A stretch of 13,740 nucleotides of DNA from Phycisphaerae bacterium (GTDB lineage Bacteria; Planctomycetota; Phycisphaerae; SM23-33). How positions within the stretch are numbered: the stretch's first letter is position 1; every line of letters starts with the position of its first letter. Location of the stretch: positions 1 to 13,740 of the forward strand of contig JASLZV010000014.1 of assembly GCA_030754715.1 (NCBI GenBank). Reading direction: 5' to 3'. The notes under the pieces are model-generated. The model was not told the origin of the DNA, did no database searches, and worked only from the letters and a program-made list of their open reading frames with translations. Made by a program: the position numbers and the translations under genes. Below are positions 1 through 7,141 of the stretch, piece after piece.

Positions 1-1668
1 TACGGCCCCAATATGTTCAATGAGGAGTCGTTCCACTGCTCGGTACTGCCTGTAGTCGCCTCGTACGATCCCCAAACGGACGCGGGCCTGGCGATTATCC
101 AGCCGGTGGAGGTAGCCAAACCGCGGATGGAGTATTTCTTTGTGCGAGAGCAGCCGGACATCTCACTGGTGGTGCGATGGACCCACCTGCGGCTTGGGCG
201 CGGGAAGACGGCTGTGGCCAGGATGTTACTTGTGCCCGTCAGGGGCTGCTGGCGGGACGTGCTGCGATGCGTGCGCGATCGCTATCGGGATTACTTCCGG
301 GTTCACCAGGAGTCGATCTTCAACCATGAAGGGCCGATGACCGGCGGGGAGTTGCTGGGCGAAGAGACCGTCAATAGCCTAGTCGACGACCAGGGCCTCA
401 CCTGGCAGGAGATTCACGCCAACGTCTTTACGCACTACGGCGATTACGCCCCGCAGCAGGACTCCTGGAGCGACTGGATGGCCGGGAGTCTGCTGGAGCA
501 TTTCGACCTTGAAAGACTGAGTCGGACGGGCTTTCGCGACATGCGCTCGGCCATAAGCAACAAAGCGGAGAATACGATCACGCGCCAAGACCTGAACGAC
601 TACATAGAGATGCTCGGCCGGAAAGGCGTGGGCGCTTATCTCTACACAAACCCGATAGTCCTAAGCCTGGACCACCTTGGTGATTTTCCCGGCTCTCTGG
701 CTACGTCGGCGGAAGGAACGCCGCTGTTCCAGGATTATTACCGCAACGCGCCGATGTATCCGGCCGCTGATACGACCTGGGGCAAGCAGTTGGACGAAAT
801 GACGGAGCGAGCCCTGGACTTATTTCCAGGGATTGAGGGTTTCTTCCTGGATGAACTGCACTGGAACCAGTTTGACTTTGCCCACGATGACGGAGTCTCG
901 GCACGCGGCGACAAGCCTGTGGCCATGATCGGCTTTGCCGTACAGGATGCCGCCCGGCGTATCTGTGCGGCTGCCCACCGGCGCGGCAAGGCCGTCTGGG
1001 CAAACGGCCCCAATACCCTGGAGGTGGTTCGGTACGTTGACGGGTTTATGGCCGAGTGCAGTTGGCAGTGGCTTGGCAGCGTTATGTATCTGGGTCTGGA
1101 AAAGCCGGTGGTGCTATTTATCCCAAACGACTGGAGCCCATCAAAACTGGAAGACGCTTTGAACGCCTGCCTTTTTGCAGGCGCACAACCTGGCGTTGTC
1201 GCCGGCGGACCTTCGCCTGAACATGTCGTCTTGCTGCGGCGCTACAGCCGGTTGTTCAAGATTCTTCGCGGCCGAAAGTGGATACTTCATCCCCACGCCG
1301 TAAGGACGGAGCCGGTTGCTCTAAGGACGAACTGTTTTGTCCTGCCGGGAGGTGATTTCGCCGTCACGCTGAGTCGCTCGGTGGGTTCCGATTACAACCT
1401 CGTGTCAGCCGACGGCTACTCGCTGGAAAAAGACAAGCGCAGCTGCGTTGTGGCCGGTCCGGTACGGATTTGCCTCAGGTGGCCGGGGGTTGAGGATGTA
1501 TTTTCGGCGCGGTTCTTTTCTGCCGTTGAGCCGGACGAGCCGACTGATCTGGAAATCCGTCGCGAGGCCGAGGGTATTGTTTTGACGGTTCGGCAGACGG
1601 CTGCGGGTGTCATTCGGATGAGCAGACAGCACAACGGGGGACAGACCATCGGGCGACCGAATCGGTGA
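1..1668 (+). CDS. Putative glycoside-hydrolase-like TIM-barrel protein, 5'-truncated
   Basis: The reading frame is open from the first base, so the real start lies upstream; the Met codon at 13 is probably internal. 555 residues are visible, ending in TGA at 1666-1668. The first ~100 residues read like the end of a beta-sandwich domain. The middle looks like alternating barrel strands and helices: GVGAYLYTNP near residue 206 (counted from the Met at 13), GFFLDELHW at 276-284 with an Asp-Glu pair at nt 850-855, and KAVWANGP at 326-333. The following GAQPGVV stretch and LFKILRGRKW resemble the barrel end of alpha-galactosidase-like hydrolases, after which comes a beta-rich C-terminus. Asp280/Glu281 are the best candidates for catalytic acids. 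This is a fold-level guess; no specific GH family or substrate can be named. No signal peptide can be assessed. The gene converges on ymdB with a 2-bp gap, leaving no room for a dedicated terminator. Confidence 0.7.
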   Translation, partial: YGPNMFNEESFHCSVLPVVASYDPQTDAGLAIIQPVEVAKPRMEYFFVREQPDISLVVRWTHLRLGRGKTAVARMLLVPVRGCWRDVLRCVRDRYRDYFRVHQESIFNHEGPMTGGELLGEETVNSLVDDQGLTWQEIHANVFTHYGDYAPQQDSWSDWMAGSLLEHFDLERLSRTGFRDMRSAISNKAENTITRQDLNDYIEMLGRKGVGAYLYTNPIVLSLDHLGDFPGSLATSAEGTPLFQDYYRNAPMYPAADTTWGKQLDEMTERALDLFPGIEGFFLDELHWNQFDFAHDDGVSARGDKPVAMIGFAVQDAARRICAAAHRRGKAVWANGPNTLEVVRYVDGFMAECSWQWLGSVMYLGLEKPVVLFIPNDWSPSKLEDALNACLFAGAQPGVVAGGPSPEHVVLLRRYSRLFKILRGRKWILHPHAVRTEPVALRTNCFVLPGGDFAVTLSRSVGSDYNLVSADGYSLEKDKRSCVVAGPVRICLRWPGVEDVFSARFFSAVEPDEPTDLEIRREAEGIVLTVRQTAAGVIRMSRQHNGGQTIGRPNR

Positions 1669-1670
1669 TG

Positions 1671-2495
1671 CTATTGGTCGCTGCCTGATTGTTCTTCGCT
1701 TTGATCTGTTTCCATTACTTCGATGCGCTCGATGGACTGGGCCCTGCCGGTGTCCGCGTCCACCGCAACCAGCGCGCCGCAGAGCCTCAGGTCGTCCTCG
1801 GCTATGTCGAAGCGTTCCGGCATGGAGGTAGTCAGCGCGCTGAGCACGCGGTCCTTGCGCCGGCCCAGGACGCTGTCGTAGGGGCCGGTCATGCCCAGGT
1901 CGCTGACGTGTGCGGTGCCCCGGTTCAAAATGCGCCCGTCGGCGGTGGGGATGTGGGTGTGGGTACCGAAGACGATGCTGGCCCGCCCGTCAAGGTACCA
2001 CCCCATGGCGATTTTTTCGCTGGAGGCTTCGGCGTGGAAATCGACGACGCGGATTTTAACCTGCGGCGGGATTTCGGCCAGGACCCGGGCGGCGGCATCC
2101 CAAGGGGAATTGTTGCAGCCCATAAACATCTGGCCCAGGATGGACACCACGGCCACCTCGGTGGAGGCGGACTTGGTCGGTACCACGGTCCAAGTCCTAC
2201 CGGCGGCCCGCGCAGAGAGATTGGCCGGTCGCACGATCCTGTCCGACTGCTTCAGCAGAGGGATTAGATCGTTCTTGCGGTACACGTGGTCTCCCATGGT
2301 CACCACGTCCACGCCATGGTGGCGCATTTTTTTGAACATTTGTGGCGTCAGTCCGCTGCCGCCGGCGGCGTTCTCGGCGTTGACGACCACCAGGTCGATG
2401 TTTCGATCGGCAATGAGGTTGGCCAGATGTCCCGCCAGCATGTTCCGCCCGGGCTTGCCGACCACGTCACCGACACACAGAATGTTAATCGTCAT
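1671..2495 (-). CDS. ymdB: YmdB-family metallophosphoesterase (TIGR00282)
   Basis: 274 residues, the usual length for this family of di-metal phosphodiesterases; characterised members hydrolyse cyclic nucleotides (cAMP or 2',3'-cyclic forms) in the cytosol. Diagnostic motifs occur in order: CVGDVVGKPGR at 7-17 (metal Asp10), VNAENAAGGSG at 38-48 (Glu41, Asn42), MGDH at 67-70, FHAEASSEK at 153-161 (His154), GTHTHIPTAD at 177-186 (His179, His181) and HVSDLGMTGP at 196-205. The start at 2495 is chosen because the family begins right there (MTINILCVGD); the frame stays open 116 codons further upstream, but that extension is basic, unconserved-looking and runs into the divergent promoter region. 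The Shine-Dalgarno is weak (GGAAACGGA ending about 6 nt before ATG). Odd point: the usual Asn of the GNH motif is Asp69 here. The last ~15 residues are a Ser/Glu/Gln-rich tail. Family assignment is firm; the exact substrate is not. Confidence 0.95.
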   Translation of the reverse strand: MTINILCVGDVVGKPGRNMLAGHLANLIADRNIDLVVVNAENAAGGSGLTPQMFKKMRHHGVDVVTMGDHVYRKNDLIPLLKQSDRIVRPANLSARAAGRTWTVVPTKSASTEVAVVSILGQMFMGCNNSPWDAAARVLAEIPPQVKIRVVDFHAEASSEKIAMGWYLDGRASIVFGTHTHIPTADGRILNRGTAHVSDLGMTGPYDSVLGRRKDRVLSALTTSMPERFDIAEDDLRLCGALVAVDADTGRAQSIERIEVMETDQSEEQSGSDQ

Positions 2496-2570
2496 ATGCG
2501 ATCCGTTTCCAGATGCGCCCGGGGCGAACTGGTCGCCGACACAGGGCGCATTAGTTCTCAGAACTTGGGC

Positions 2571-2576
2571 ATTATA
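2571..2576 (-). promoter_or_regulatory. Candidate -10 element for ymdB
   Basis: On the minus strand this reads TATAAT, a perfect sigma70-type -10 hexamer, ~75 nt upstream of the ymdB start. The matching -35 is poor (TTCTCC with a 16-bp spacer is the best I see). It lies in the divergent gap between ymdB and the 96-residue gene, the right place for the ymdB promoter, but a lone hexamer can occur by chance. Confidence 0.4.
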
Positions 2577-2648
2577 TCGTAGACACCGGGCGGGAGAAGC
2601 ATATTTCCCCGGACCGCCATGAGGGATGATCCGGAAATTTTCGCGACG

Positions 2649-2678
2649 TTGGTATCCGGCCGTTAAAGTTGTTATGAT
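2649..2678 (+). promoter_or_regulatory. Candidate sigma70-type promoter for the 96-residue Cys protein
   Basis: TTGGTA at 2649-2654 and TATGAT at 2673-2678 are separated by 18 bp; the -10 matches the consensus at 5 of 6 positions and the -35 at 4 of 6. Transcription would start near 2685, giving a leader of ~86 nt that contains the GC-rich hairpin at 2696-2722. Predicted from the sequence only. Confidence 0.5.
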
Positions 2679-2695
2679 TCGATCAGTACGGTGCA

Positions 2696-2722
2696 CCGCC
2701 CCTGGGGCCAGGTCCACGGCGG
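2696..2722 (+). other. GC-rich nested hairpin in the leader of the 96-residue gene
   Basis: CCGCC (2696-2700) pairs with GGCGG (2718-2722), and just inside it the palindromic CCTGGGGCCAGG (2701-2712) can fold on itself. The element ends 48 nt before the downstream ATG, so it would sit in the 5' leader made from the promoter at 2649-2678. It could be a leader structure or a protein-binding palindrome, or chance in GC-rich DNA. Confidence 0.3.
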
Positions 2723-2770
2723 ATGAATTGCCGGATAAGACGCGTATGAAGGGACCACGAGGTAATTGAC

Positions 2771-3061
2771 ATGATCCAGTGCAAAGACTGCGAATTCTTC
2801 CGCTGCGGCGAGGACGGAGAGATATCCTTTGCCTGCGACCCATTCTCGAATATCAAAGAAGTCGAGTGCATCCAGAAGTGGCAGTTGATCAAGATCAACC
2901 AGATGGTGGCCAGTTACCAGTCCACGCTGGAATACTATCGGAAACTGTCCCCGATGCAGGAAAAGATGCTGCGATACATGGAACGCGAACTCGACGACAT
3001 AAACGAGGCCGATAAGTGGAAAGTCCCCGACGAGGAGGAAGACGACAAGCAGGACGATTGA
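2771..3061 (+). CDS. Small Cys-containing acidic protein, unknown function
   Basis: 96 residues. The start ATG is preceded by a clear Shine-Dalgarno, GAGGT at 2759-2763, 7 nt upstream. The N-terminus has Cys4 and Cys7 in a CxxC (MIQCKDCEFF), then Cys12, Cys22 and Cys33, so a four-Cys metal site (for example Cys4/7/22/33) is plausible. Residues ~35-80 are predicted as a long helix with many charged residues (KWQLIKINQM, PMQEKMLRYMERELDD), possibly coiled-coil. The last ~15 residues are almost all acidic (EEEDDKQDD). There is no signal peptide or membrane segment, so it should be cytosolic. I associate this type of protein with planctomycetes as a conserved hypothetical, but I know no function. 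It is transcribed alone, divergently from ymdB, and is followed by a weak terminator. Confidence 0.85.
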   Translation: MIQCKDCEFFRCGEDGEISFACDPFSNIKEVECIQKWQLIKINQMVASYQSTLEYYRKLSPMQEKMLRYMERELDDINEADKWKVPDEEEDDKQDD

Positions 3062-3106
3062 AACACACCGGCCGGGGAGTGAAAAGCATCGCCGCAGGCA
3101 AGGGGG

Positions 3107-3130
3107 CGGACAGTTGAGCGTCCGAGTTTT
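3107..3130 (+). terminator. Weak intrinsic terminator after the 96-residue gene
   Basis: CGGAC (3107-3111) and GTCCG (3120-3124) form a 5-bp stem with an 8-nt loop, followed by AGTTTT at 3125-3130. It lies 46 nt past the stop codon at 3061, in the 93-bp convergent gap before the RDD gene's 3' end. The stem and T-run are both short, so efficiency is doubtful. Confidence 0.4.
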
Positions 3131-3154
3131 GAGACTTCACCACTCGAGGCTGCT

Positions 3155-4933
3155 TCATTCTTCCGGGTTGTCGTGCGTTTCCTTTTCCTCCGGGTTTGTG
3201 GGGAGATCAGGCGGCCCGTGCAATGGTTTTTCGATAGCCTCAACGACGGTCGTACGAGCCAGCATGTCGCCCAGACGTTGGCGCGTGCGCGTGATCATCG
3301 GGATCAGCATCAGGACCGGTGCGATGGGCGGCCAAGAAAACAGTTCCACGAGTTTGAGCAGGTTCCTCATGGCTGCGGCCCAGACGGTGGGGGGTCTGCC
3401 CTCGCTGGCGATGACGCGCAGTTTTACGACCATCTTCCCCAACGTGGCGCCGAATTTCACCTCCATCACCGTGCCGTAAACGACATACAGCAGGAGCACC
3501 CCGATGAGGCACCAGGCCAGTTCGAAGGGGACGGGGGATTGCTGGTCCATGACGGCCGTCAGCAACTGCTTCTGTTCAGCGGGGCTCATAGGCAAAGCGA
3601 TTTGGGCGGCAATTCCGGACAGCACCAGGAACGGCAGCAGGTCGATTACGGCCGCCAGGCCCCGCCGCGGCAGTGCGCCGGTCACCAGGTAAGCGGGCAG
3701 GACAAACGGCCCGTGAATGGTCCTGCCCCCCCGACCCAGCAGCGTCGCACCCAGTGTCGCCATCAGTATCCCCCACAGGAAATACTGCCAGACATCCTGC
3801 CCGGAGAGTCCTGGCGGCGGCTGCGTGAACACATCCACCGACCCCTGTGTGATGAGGCCGCCGCTGAGGCCGCACATGGCGAACTGAATGGCCTGGCCGT
3901 CCCACCACAGCAGTGCGAGTTTGCCGTCCGATACGCCCAGGGAGACCGTCAAAGGTGGCGACTTGCCGGACACCAGCAGCGGCTGGGTGTCCTGAAGGCC
4001 TTTTGTGATCAGTTGAGCCTCGTCGGCGGGGCCCTGGGTATCAATCACGCGCATCTGGATGTGATAAGCGGGATTCCGGCTTTTGTCTGCTATCGCGATT
4101 CCGGCAAGTGGAATAGCCGTTACCAGCACCACCTGTCCCTGCACCAATCGCACCGCCACAGGGCGTTCGGGCGCCGCCGGCAACTGCAGGGGCTTCCACG
4201 CTCCGTCCTTCCAGGCCGCCAGGTAACTTCCGGCGGCGGTCCGGCCGGCGACCAGTACGAAGGCCTGTTGCGAATCGCCGGTGGCCGCAACAGATACCCG
4301 TGCATCCGGTGTGCGGGTGGCGTTTTTTGGCAGCGTGATTGCAAGTTCCGGCAGGTGGGTCCACTTGCCCGCGACGGTCTGGAAGACGTCCATGCGGCTT
4401 GGCCGGCCCGTCGAGCGGGGACCGGAGAGCGGCTGGTGCACAGGTGTTACGATAGCGATGACGCCCGGCAATTTGGATTGTGCGAAGGGCGGGACCGTGC
4501 AGGCCGCCACGGCTGTGCTATTGGCAGGCCAGTTGGGGTCGTCGGGCCTCGGGGCGGGTGTGATCCTGGCGGTTCCGCTATCCGGGGTGGCGATTATCTG
4601 GTAGGTGGTGGGTGGGTCGGACAGGAGGTGCAGGCGCAGGCCCATCGCGGCGGCGGCGGCCGGACGCCCGGTTGTATCCCTCAGGACCCACCGCCACTCT
4701 TGCCCGCTCGGGCGGACCACCACGTCAAACACGGCAGCCTTGTCGCGACGATGCCGGCGAACGAGCCAGACGCCCTGGTCGCTTCCGGCCAGCAGCATCT
4801 CATCGAGATTGAAAGAGCCTTCATCGCCGGAATCGCCGACGGCGGCGGCGCAAAGACACATCATTGCCGCCGTCAGCACGCCGGTCAGGCCCGATGAACG
4901 GGTCCACGTCACCCTTGCACGAAATCGCTTCAC
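3155..4933 (-). CDS. RDD-family membrane protein with large exported N-terminal domain
   Basis: 592 residues starting at GTG 4931-4933. This start overlaps the upstream lipoprotein stop by 4 bp (GTGA), has AAGGTG 7 nt before it, and gives a Sec-type signal at once: basic MKRFRARV, hydrophobic ~15-32, Ala-rich cleavage zone near 30-33. The frame is open 47 codons further, but those overlap the upstream gene and lack a signal. Residues ~40-375 form a predicted extracytoplasmic beta-rich domain with repeated Trp/Gly-containing strands, perhaps propeller-like. A hydrophobic segment follows at ~382-400. The RDD domain spans ~415-568, with PRRGLAAVID at 422-431 (conserved Arg and Asp), further membrane segments near 430-447, 471-490 and 530-547, and RQRLGD at 551-556 (second Asp). 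RDD domains are membrane modules, some linked to transport; no substrate can be given. The C-terminal tail is Pro/Glu-rich. It is the last gene of the minus-strand unit and probably translationally coupled to the lipoprotein before it. Confidence 0.88.
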   Translation of the reverse strand: MKRFRARVTWTRSSGLTGVLTAAMMCLCAAAVGDSGDEGSFNLDEMLLAGSDQGVWLVRRHRRDKAAVFDVVVRPSGQEWRWVLRDTTGRPAAAAAMGLRLHLLSDPPTTYQIIATPDSGTARITPAPRPDDPNWPANSTAVAACTVPPFAQSKLPGVIAIVTPVHQPLSGPRSTGRPSRMDVFQTVAGKWTHLPELAITLPKNATRTPDARVSVAATGDSQQAFVLVAGRTAAGSYLAAWKDGAWKPLQLPAAPERPVAVRLVQGQVVLVTAIPLAGIAIADKSRNPAYHIQMRVIDTQGPADEAQLITKGLQDTQPLLVSGKSPPLTVSLGVSDGKLALLWWDGQAIQFAMCGLSGGLITQGSVDVFTQPPPGLSGQDVWQYFLWGILMATLGATLLGRGGRTIHGPFVLPAYLVTGALPRRGLAAVIDLLPFLVLSGIAAQIALPMSPAEQKQLLTAVMDQQSPVPFELAWCLIGVLLLYVVYGTVMEVKFGATLGKMVVKLRVIASEGRPPTVWAAAMRNLLKLVELFSWPPIAPVLMLIPMITRTRQRLGDMLARTTVVEAIEKPLHGPPDLPTNPEEKETHDNPEE

Positions 4934-5916
4934 TTGCGGACACCTTTGGGCGGCCGGACAATCCCCTTGTCCACCTGAATCACCTTTTCGGGCGGGATAT
5001 CCCCGGGCAGGTTTTCCTTGAATCGGCACTGGGACACGTCCCACGTTTCGACTGCGGTCATTTCCGACAGCCACAGATGAACCTTGCTGGTCTTGCGGTC
5101 CTGGTCATCGAACCACGCGATCTCGATGTCGGTGGGCATGATAGGTGGATGTTGGGGTGGGTCCTCCATGGTGGAAACGTCGATGGGCCTGTAGTCACCC
5201 ACATTCGCGGCCATCACCCGCCGGCCGCGAGAGTCGAAGAAATTTATCCGAAACAACCGCCGGGGCTTTTCGTCGTGCCAGACGAAGTGCAACTCGCGGC
5301 GAAAGCCGATTTGCCGAGAGATCGGCCGGCGGTCAACGTACGTCAGCACGTAGGCGTATTGCTCGGACGGGCGGGTGTTCATGGTCAACGCGACGGTGGG
5401 CAGGTGGGTGAAGTCGCCGGGTAATTGGCAGACGGCCAGAACGGCCAGCAGGCCGAGCGGGTCGATCGGCAGTTGGGGGATGTTCGGCGCCCCGGCAAGT
5501 TCTACCCGCCCCCACTGCGCCTCCTTTTCCCACATTCTCTGCCACATGTAATAGACGCCTTCGTCCCGGCTGACCCCCACGCGGGCCAGTTCGTGGGCCA
5601 AGGTCTCGCGCACGATCAGGACAAAGTTGTGGGTGCCCAGCGGATTTTTGCCCTTGCTCAGCAGCAGCAGGCCGTTGGGGGGCAGAAGCCGCGAGCCGTG
5701 TGAACGGGTCTCCAGGCCGGTGAGCGGGTCGTATTTGGCCGCGCGGACCTTGACGCGGGCCCACAGCCTCGGCACGGCGGCGGCGTTGGCGTTGTATTCG
5801 CCCACCAGCGTATCCAGGGAGACCTGCGTCTTGGGCAGCGGCCGCGGGCAGCCGGACAGTCCGATGGCCAAAGCGGCCAACAGAGCCAGCCACATTGTTC
5901 GGTGCGAAGCGGTCAA
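4930..5916 (-). CDS. Predicted lipoprotein, unknown function
   Basis: 328 residues. The N-terminus is a textbook type II signal: short positive part, hydrophobic 8-20, then lipobox LSGC at 20-23, so Cys23 should be lipidated. The mature part has no membrane segment and looks alpha/beta: helix around QVSLDTLVGEYNANAAAVPRL followed by strands (RLWARVKV), an arrangement reminiscent of LolA-like or outer-membrane lipoprotein-sorting folds. That resemblance is weak. Its start ATG overlaps the stop of the upstream zinc-ribbon gene by 4 bp (ATGA, 5913-5916), and its stop overlaps the start of the downstream RDD gene by 4 bp (4930-4933). This arrangement usually means translational coupling and similar expression of all three. 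Membrane-anchored lipoprotein plus RDD membrane protein suggests a shared envelope role. Function not recognised. Confidence 0.88.
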   Translation of the reverse strand: MTASHRTMWLALLAALAIGLSGCPRPLPKTQVSLDTLVGEYNANAAAVPRLWARVKVRAAKYDPLTGLETRSHGSRLLPPNGLLLLSKGKNPLGTHNFVLIVRETLAHELARVGVSRDEGVYYMWQRMWEKEAQWGRVELAGAPNIPQLPIDPLGLLAVLAVCQLPGDFTHLPTVALTMNTRPSEQYAYVLTYVDRRPISRQIGFRRELHFVWHDEKPRRLFRINFFDSRGRRVMAANVGDYRPIDVSTMEDPPQHPPIMPTDIEIAWFDDQDRKTSKVHLWLSEMTAVETWDVSQCRFKENLPGDIPPEKVIQVDKGIVRPPKGVRK

Positions 5917-6419
5917 AACTCGCCCTCCATAATCTCGCCCAGATTTGCGATGACCTCGGCGATTTGATCCACGGTCAACTTCGGATCGATCACGCGGTGT
6001 TTTGCCTCCTGTCTCTTCAGATGCATTGTCCAGATGTCCCGGCCGGCGTCGTCCGTATCCATGCGGTCGTACACCAGCAGTTTTTTGCGCATCAGCGCCA
6101 GGGCGAGCACGTAGCGAAAATTGATCCTGGAATCCCGGTCGTCGCCGCCCAGCCGCTCAAACAGATTGACGAGTAACTCGTCGTCGATGAACAGTTTTTT
6201 CTTTTCCGCCGGCTGGGGCACGCGGGTGCGCCAGACGCACAGGACGTCCTTGTCTTCCCCCCCCGACGCCTGGGACCAGCATTCGTCGCAGAAGTCCTGG
6301 CGAAGAAGTTCCTGCCCGTCTTCCGTTACCGTGGCCGTGAGCTCCGTGCCGGGCTCGAGGCACTTCCGGCAGGCGGAGCACTGGCCAGTGGCTTTACGGA
6401 TGTTGTATTCCTTTGTCAT
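5913..6419 (-). CDS. Zinc-ribbon-like cytosolic protein, unknown function
   Basis: 168 residues from ATG at 6417-6419; a TTG two codons upstream (6423-6425) is an alternative start. Neither has a convincing Shine-Dalgarno. The N-terminal ~65 residues hold two CxxC pairs, Cys14/Cys17 (QCSACRKC, also Cys20) and Cys44/Cys47 (FCDECW), separated by a beta-hairpin-like stretch; this is the pattern of a treble-clef or zinc-ribbon site. The remainder is helical and charged (RINFRYVLALALMRKKLLVYD at ~98-118; DQIAEVIANLGEIMEGEF at the end), without membrane segments. I associate the type with planctomycete conserved hypotheticals, function unknown. A small inverted repeat (CCGAT at 6460-6464, ATCGG at 6472-6476) lies in the 64-bp gap between this gene and the cyclodeaminase gene. 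The stop overlaps the lipoprotein start (ATGA), so the two are likely coupled. Confidence 0.82.
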   Translation of the reverse strand: MTKEYNIRKATGQCSACRKCLEPGTELTATVTEDGQELLRQDFCDECWSQASGGEDKDVLCVWRTRVPQPAEKKKLFIDDELLVNLFERLGGDDRDSRINFRYVLALALMRKKLLVYDRMDTDDAGRDIWTMHLKRQEAKHRVIDPKLTVDQIAEVIANLGEIMEGEF

Positions 6420-6483
6420 CGTCAAACAATTCGTTTGTGAATTACGCGAATTTCATGGACCGATCGAGGATATCGGCGGTTTT

Positions 6484-7110
6484 TCACAGCAGATATTGTT
6501 TTGCGGCCTCTTCGATTTCCGCGTGGATCCTTTTCGCACACTTCAGATCGTCCGCAGAGGATTGTTTGATGTCCCGCCCGGCGGCCTTGTCGGTCACGCT
6601 GGGGATATTGATGCGGACGTTGTAGTCGCTGAGGGTGACGGTGGCAACGGCCAGGGCAGCCGAGGCCAGAAGATCGGTGATGAGCCATGTGTTGCACTTG
6701 GCGCTCAGTTCCCGTATGTCGTCCAGCAGGGCCAGGGCGAGTTTGGTGGCCTGTCGCGGCACGTTGATCGCCGCGGCGGTGGCCAGCTGGACGGCCTGTT
6801 CCTTTTCGGGTCCGTCGGCCCGGCGGTTGGCCTGCTGGTAGAGTTGATAGGCGGCGATGTCGTCGTCAACCAGGTCATAGAACATGCTGCGGGCCTTTTC
6901 AAGCCGACCGGACAGGTGGGCGTAATATTCTTCATGCTCGGCGAGTTTCTTTTTGCCCCTTGAAAAGTTCAACGCCATCTCTCCCAGGGCCACCGCCAGG
7001 GCTCCAACCACTCCGGCCACGCTGCCGCCGCCCGGGGTGGGGGTCTTGGCGGCTGCTGCGGCGGCAAAGTCTCGTGCCGACATGCTTAGAACGTCTTGTT
7101 TCGCGGACAT
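6484..7110 (-). CDS. Cyclodeaminase/cyclohydrolase family protein (FTCD C-terminal type, FchA-like)
   Basis: 208 residues, matching stand-alone members of the formiminotransferase-cyclodeaminase C-terminal family. The signature PTPGGGSVAG at 24-33 followed by the helix GALAVALGEMALNFSRGKKK is diagnostic, and the rest is the expected all-helical fold (DDDIAAYQLY at ~82-91, AAINVPRQ in the middle, YNVRINIPSV toward the end). Stand-alone forms act on one-carbon folates in the cytosol: cyclodeamination of formimino-THF or cyclohydrolysis of methenyl-THF (FchA). Without a formiminotransferase domain or histidine-degradation genes alongside, the cyclohydrolase role is a little more likely, but this is inference. 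The ATG at 7108-7110 has GGAG 9 nt upstream. It lies 31 bp downstream of the M16 peptidase stop and 64 bp before the zinc-ribbon gene, in the same orientation. Confidence 0.92.
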   Translation of the reverse strand: MSAKQDVLSMSARDFAAAAAAKTPTPGGGSVAGVVGALAVALGEMALNFSRGKKKLAEHEEYYAHLSGRLEKARSMFYDLVDDDIAAYQLYQQANRRADGPEKEQAVQLATAAAINVPRQATKLALALLDDIRELSAKCNTWLITDLLASAALAVATVTLSDYNVRINIPSVTDKAAGRDIKQSSADDLKCAKRIHAEIEEAAKQYLL

Positions 7111-7141
7111 CTACAGAATCTCCAATCCCCGGTGGGGGCTA

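Noticed and set aside
2496..2843. N-terminal extension of YmdB by 116 codons
   Set aside because: Family members begin at the MTINILCVGD position; the extension overlaps the divergent gene and its promoter.
3173..4897. 574-codon open frame on the plus strand
   Set aside because: It lies wholly antisense to the RDD-family gene, which has a signal peptide, membrane segments and family motifs. The plus-strand product is His/Gln/Arg/Gly-rich without any domain, as expected from a GC-rich shadow frame.
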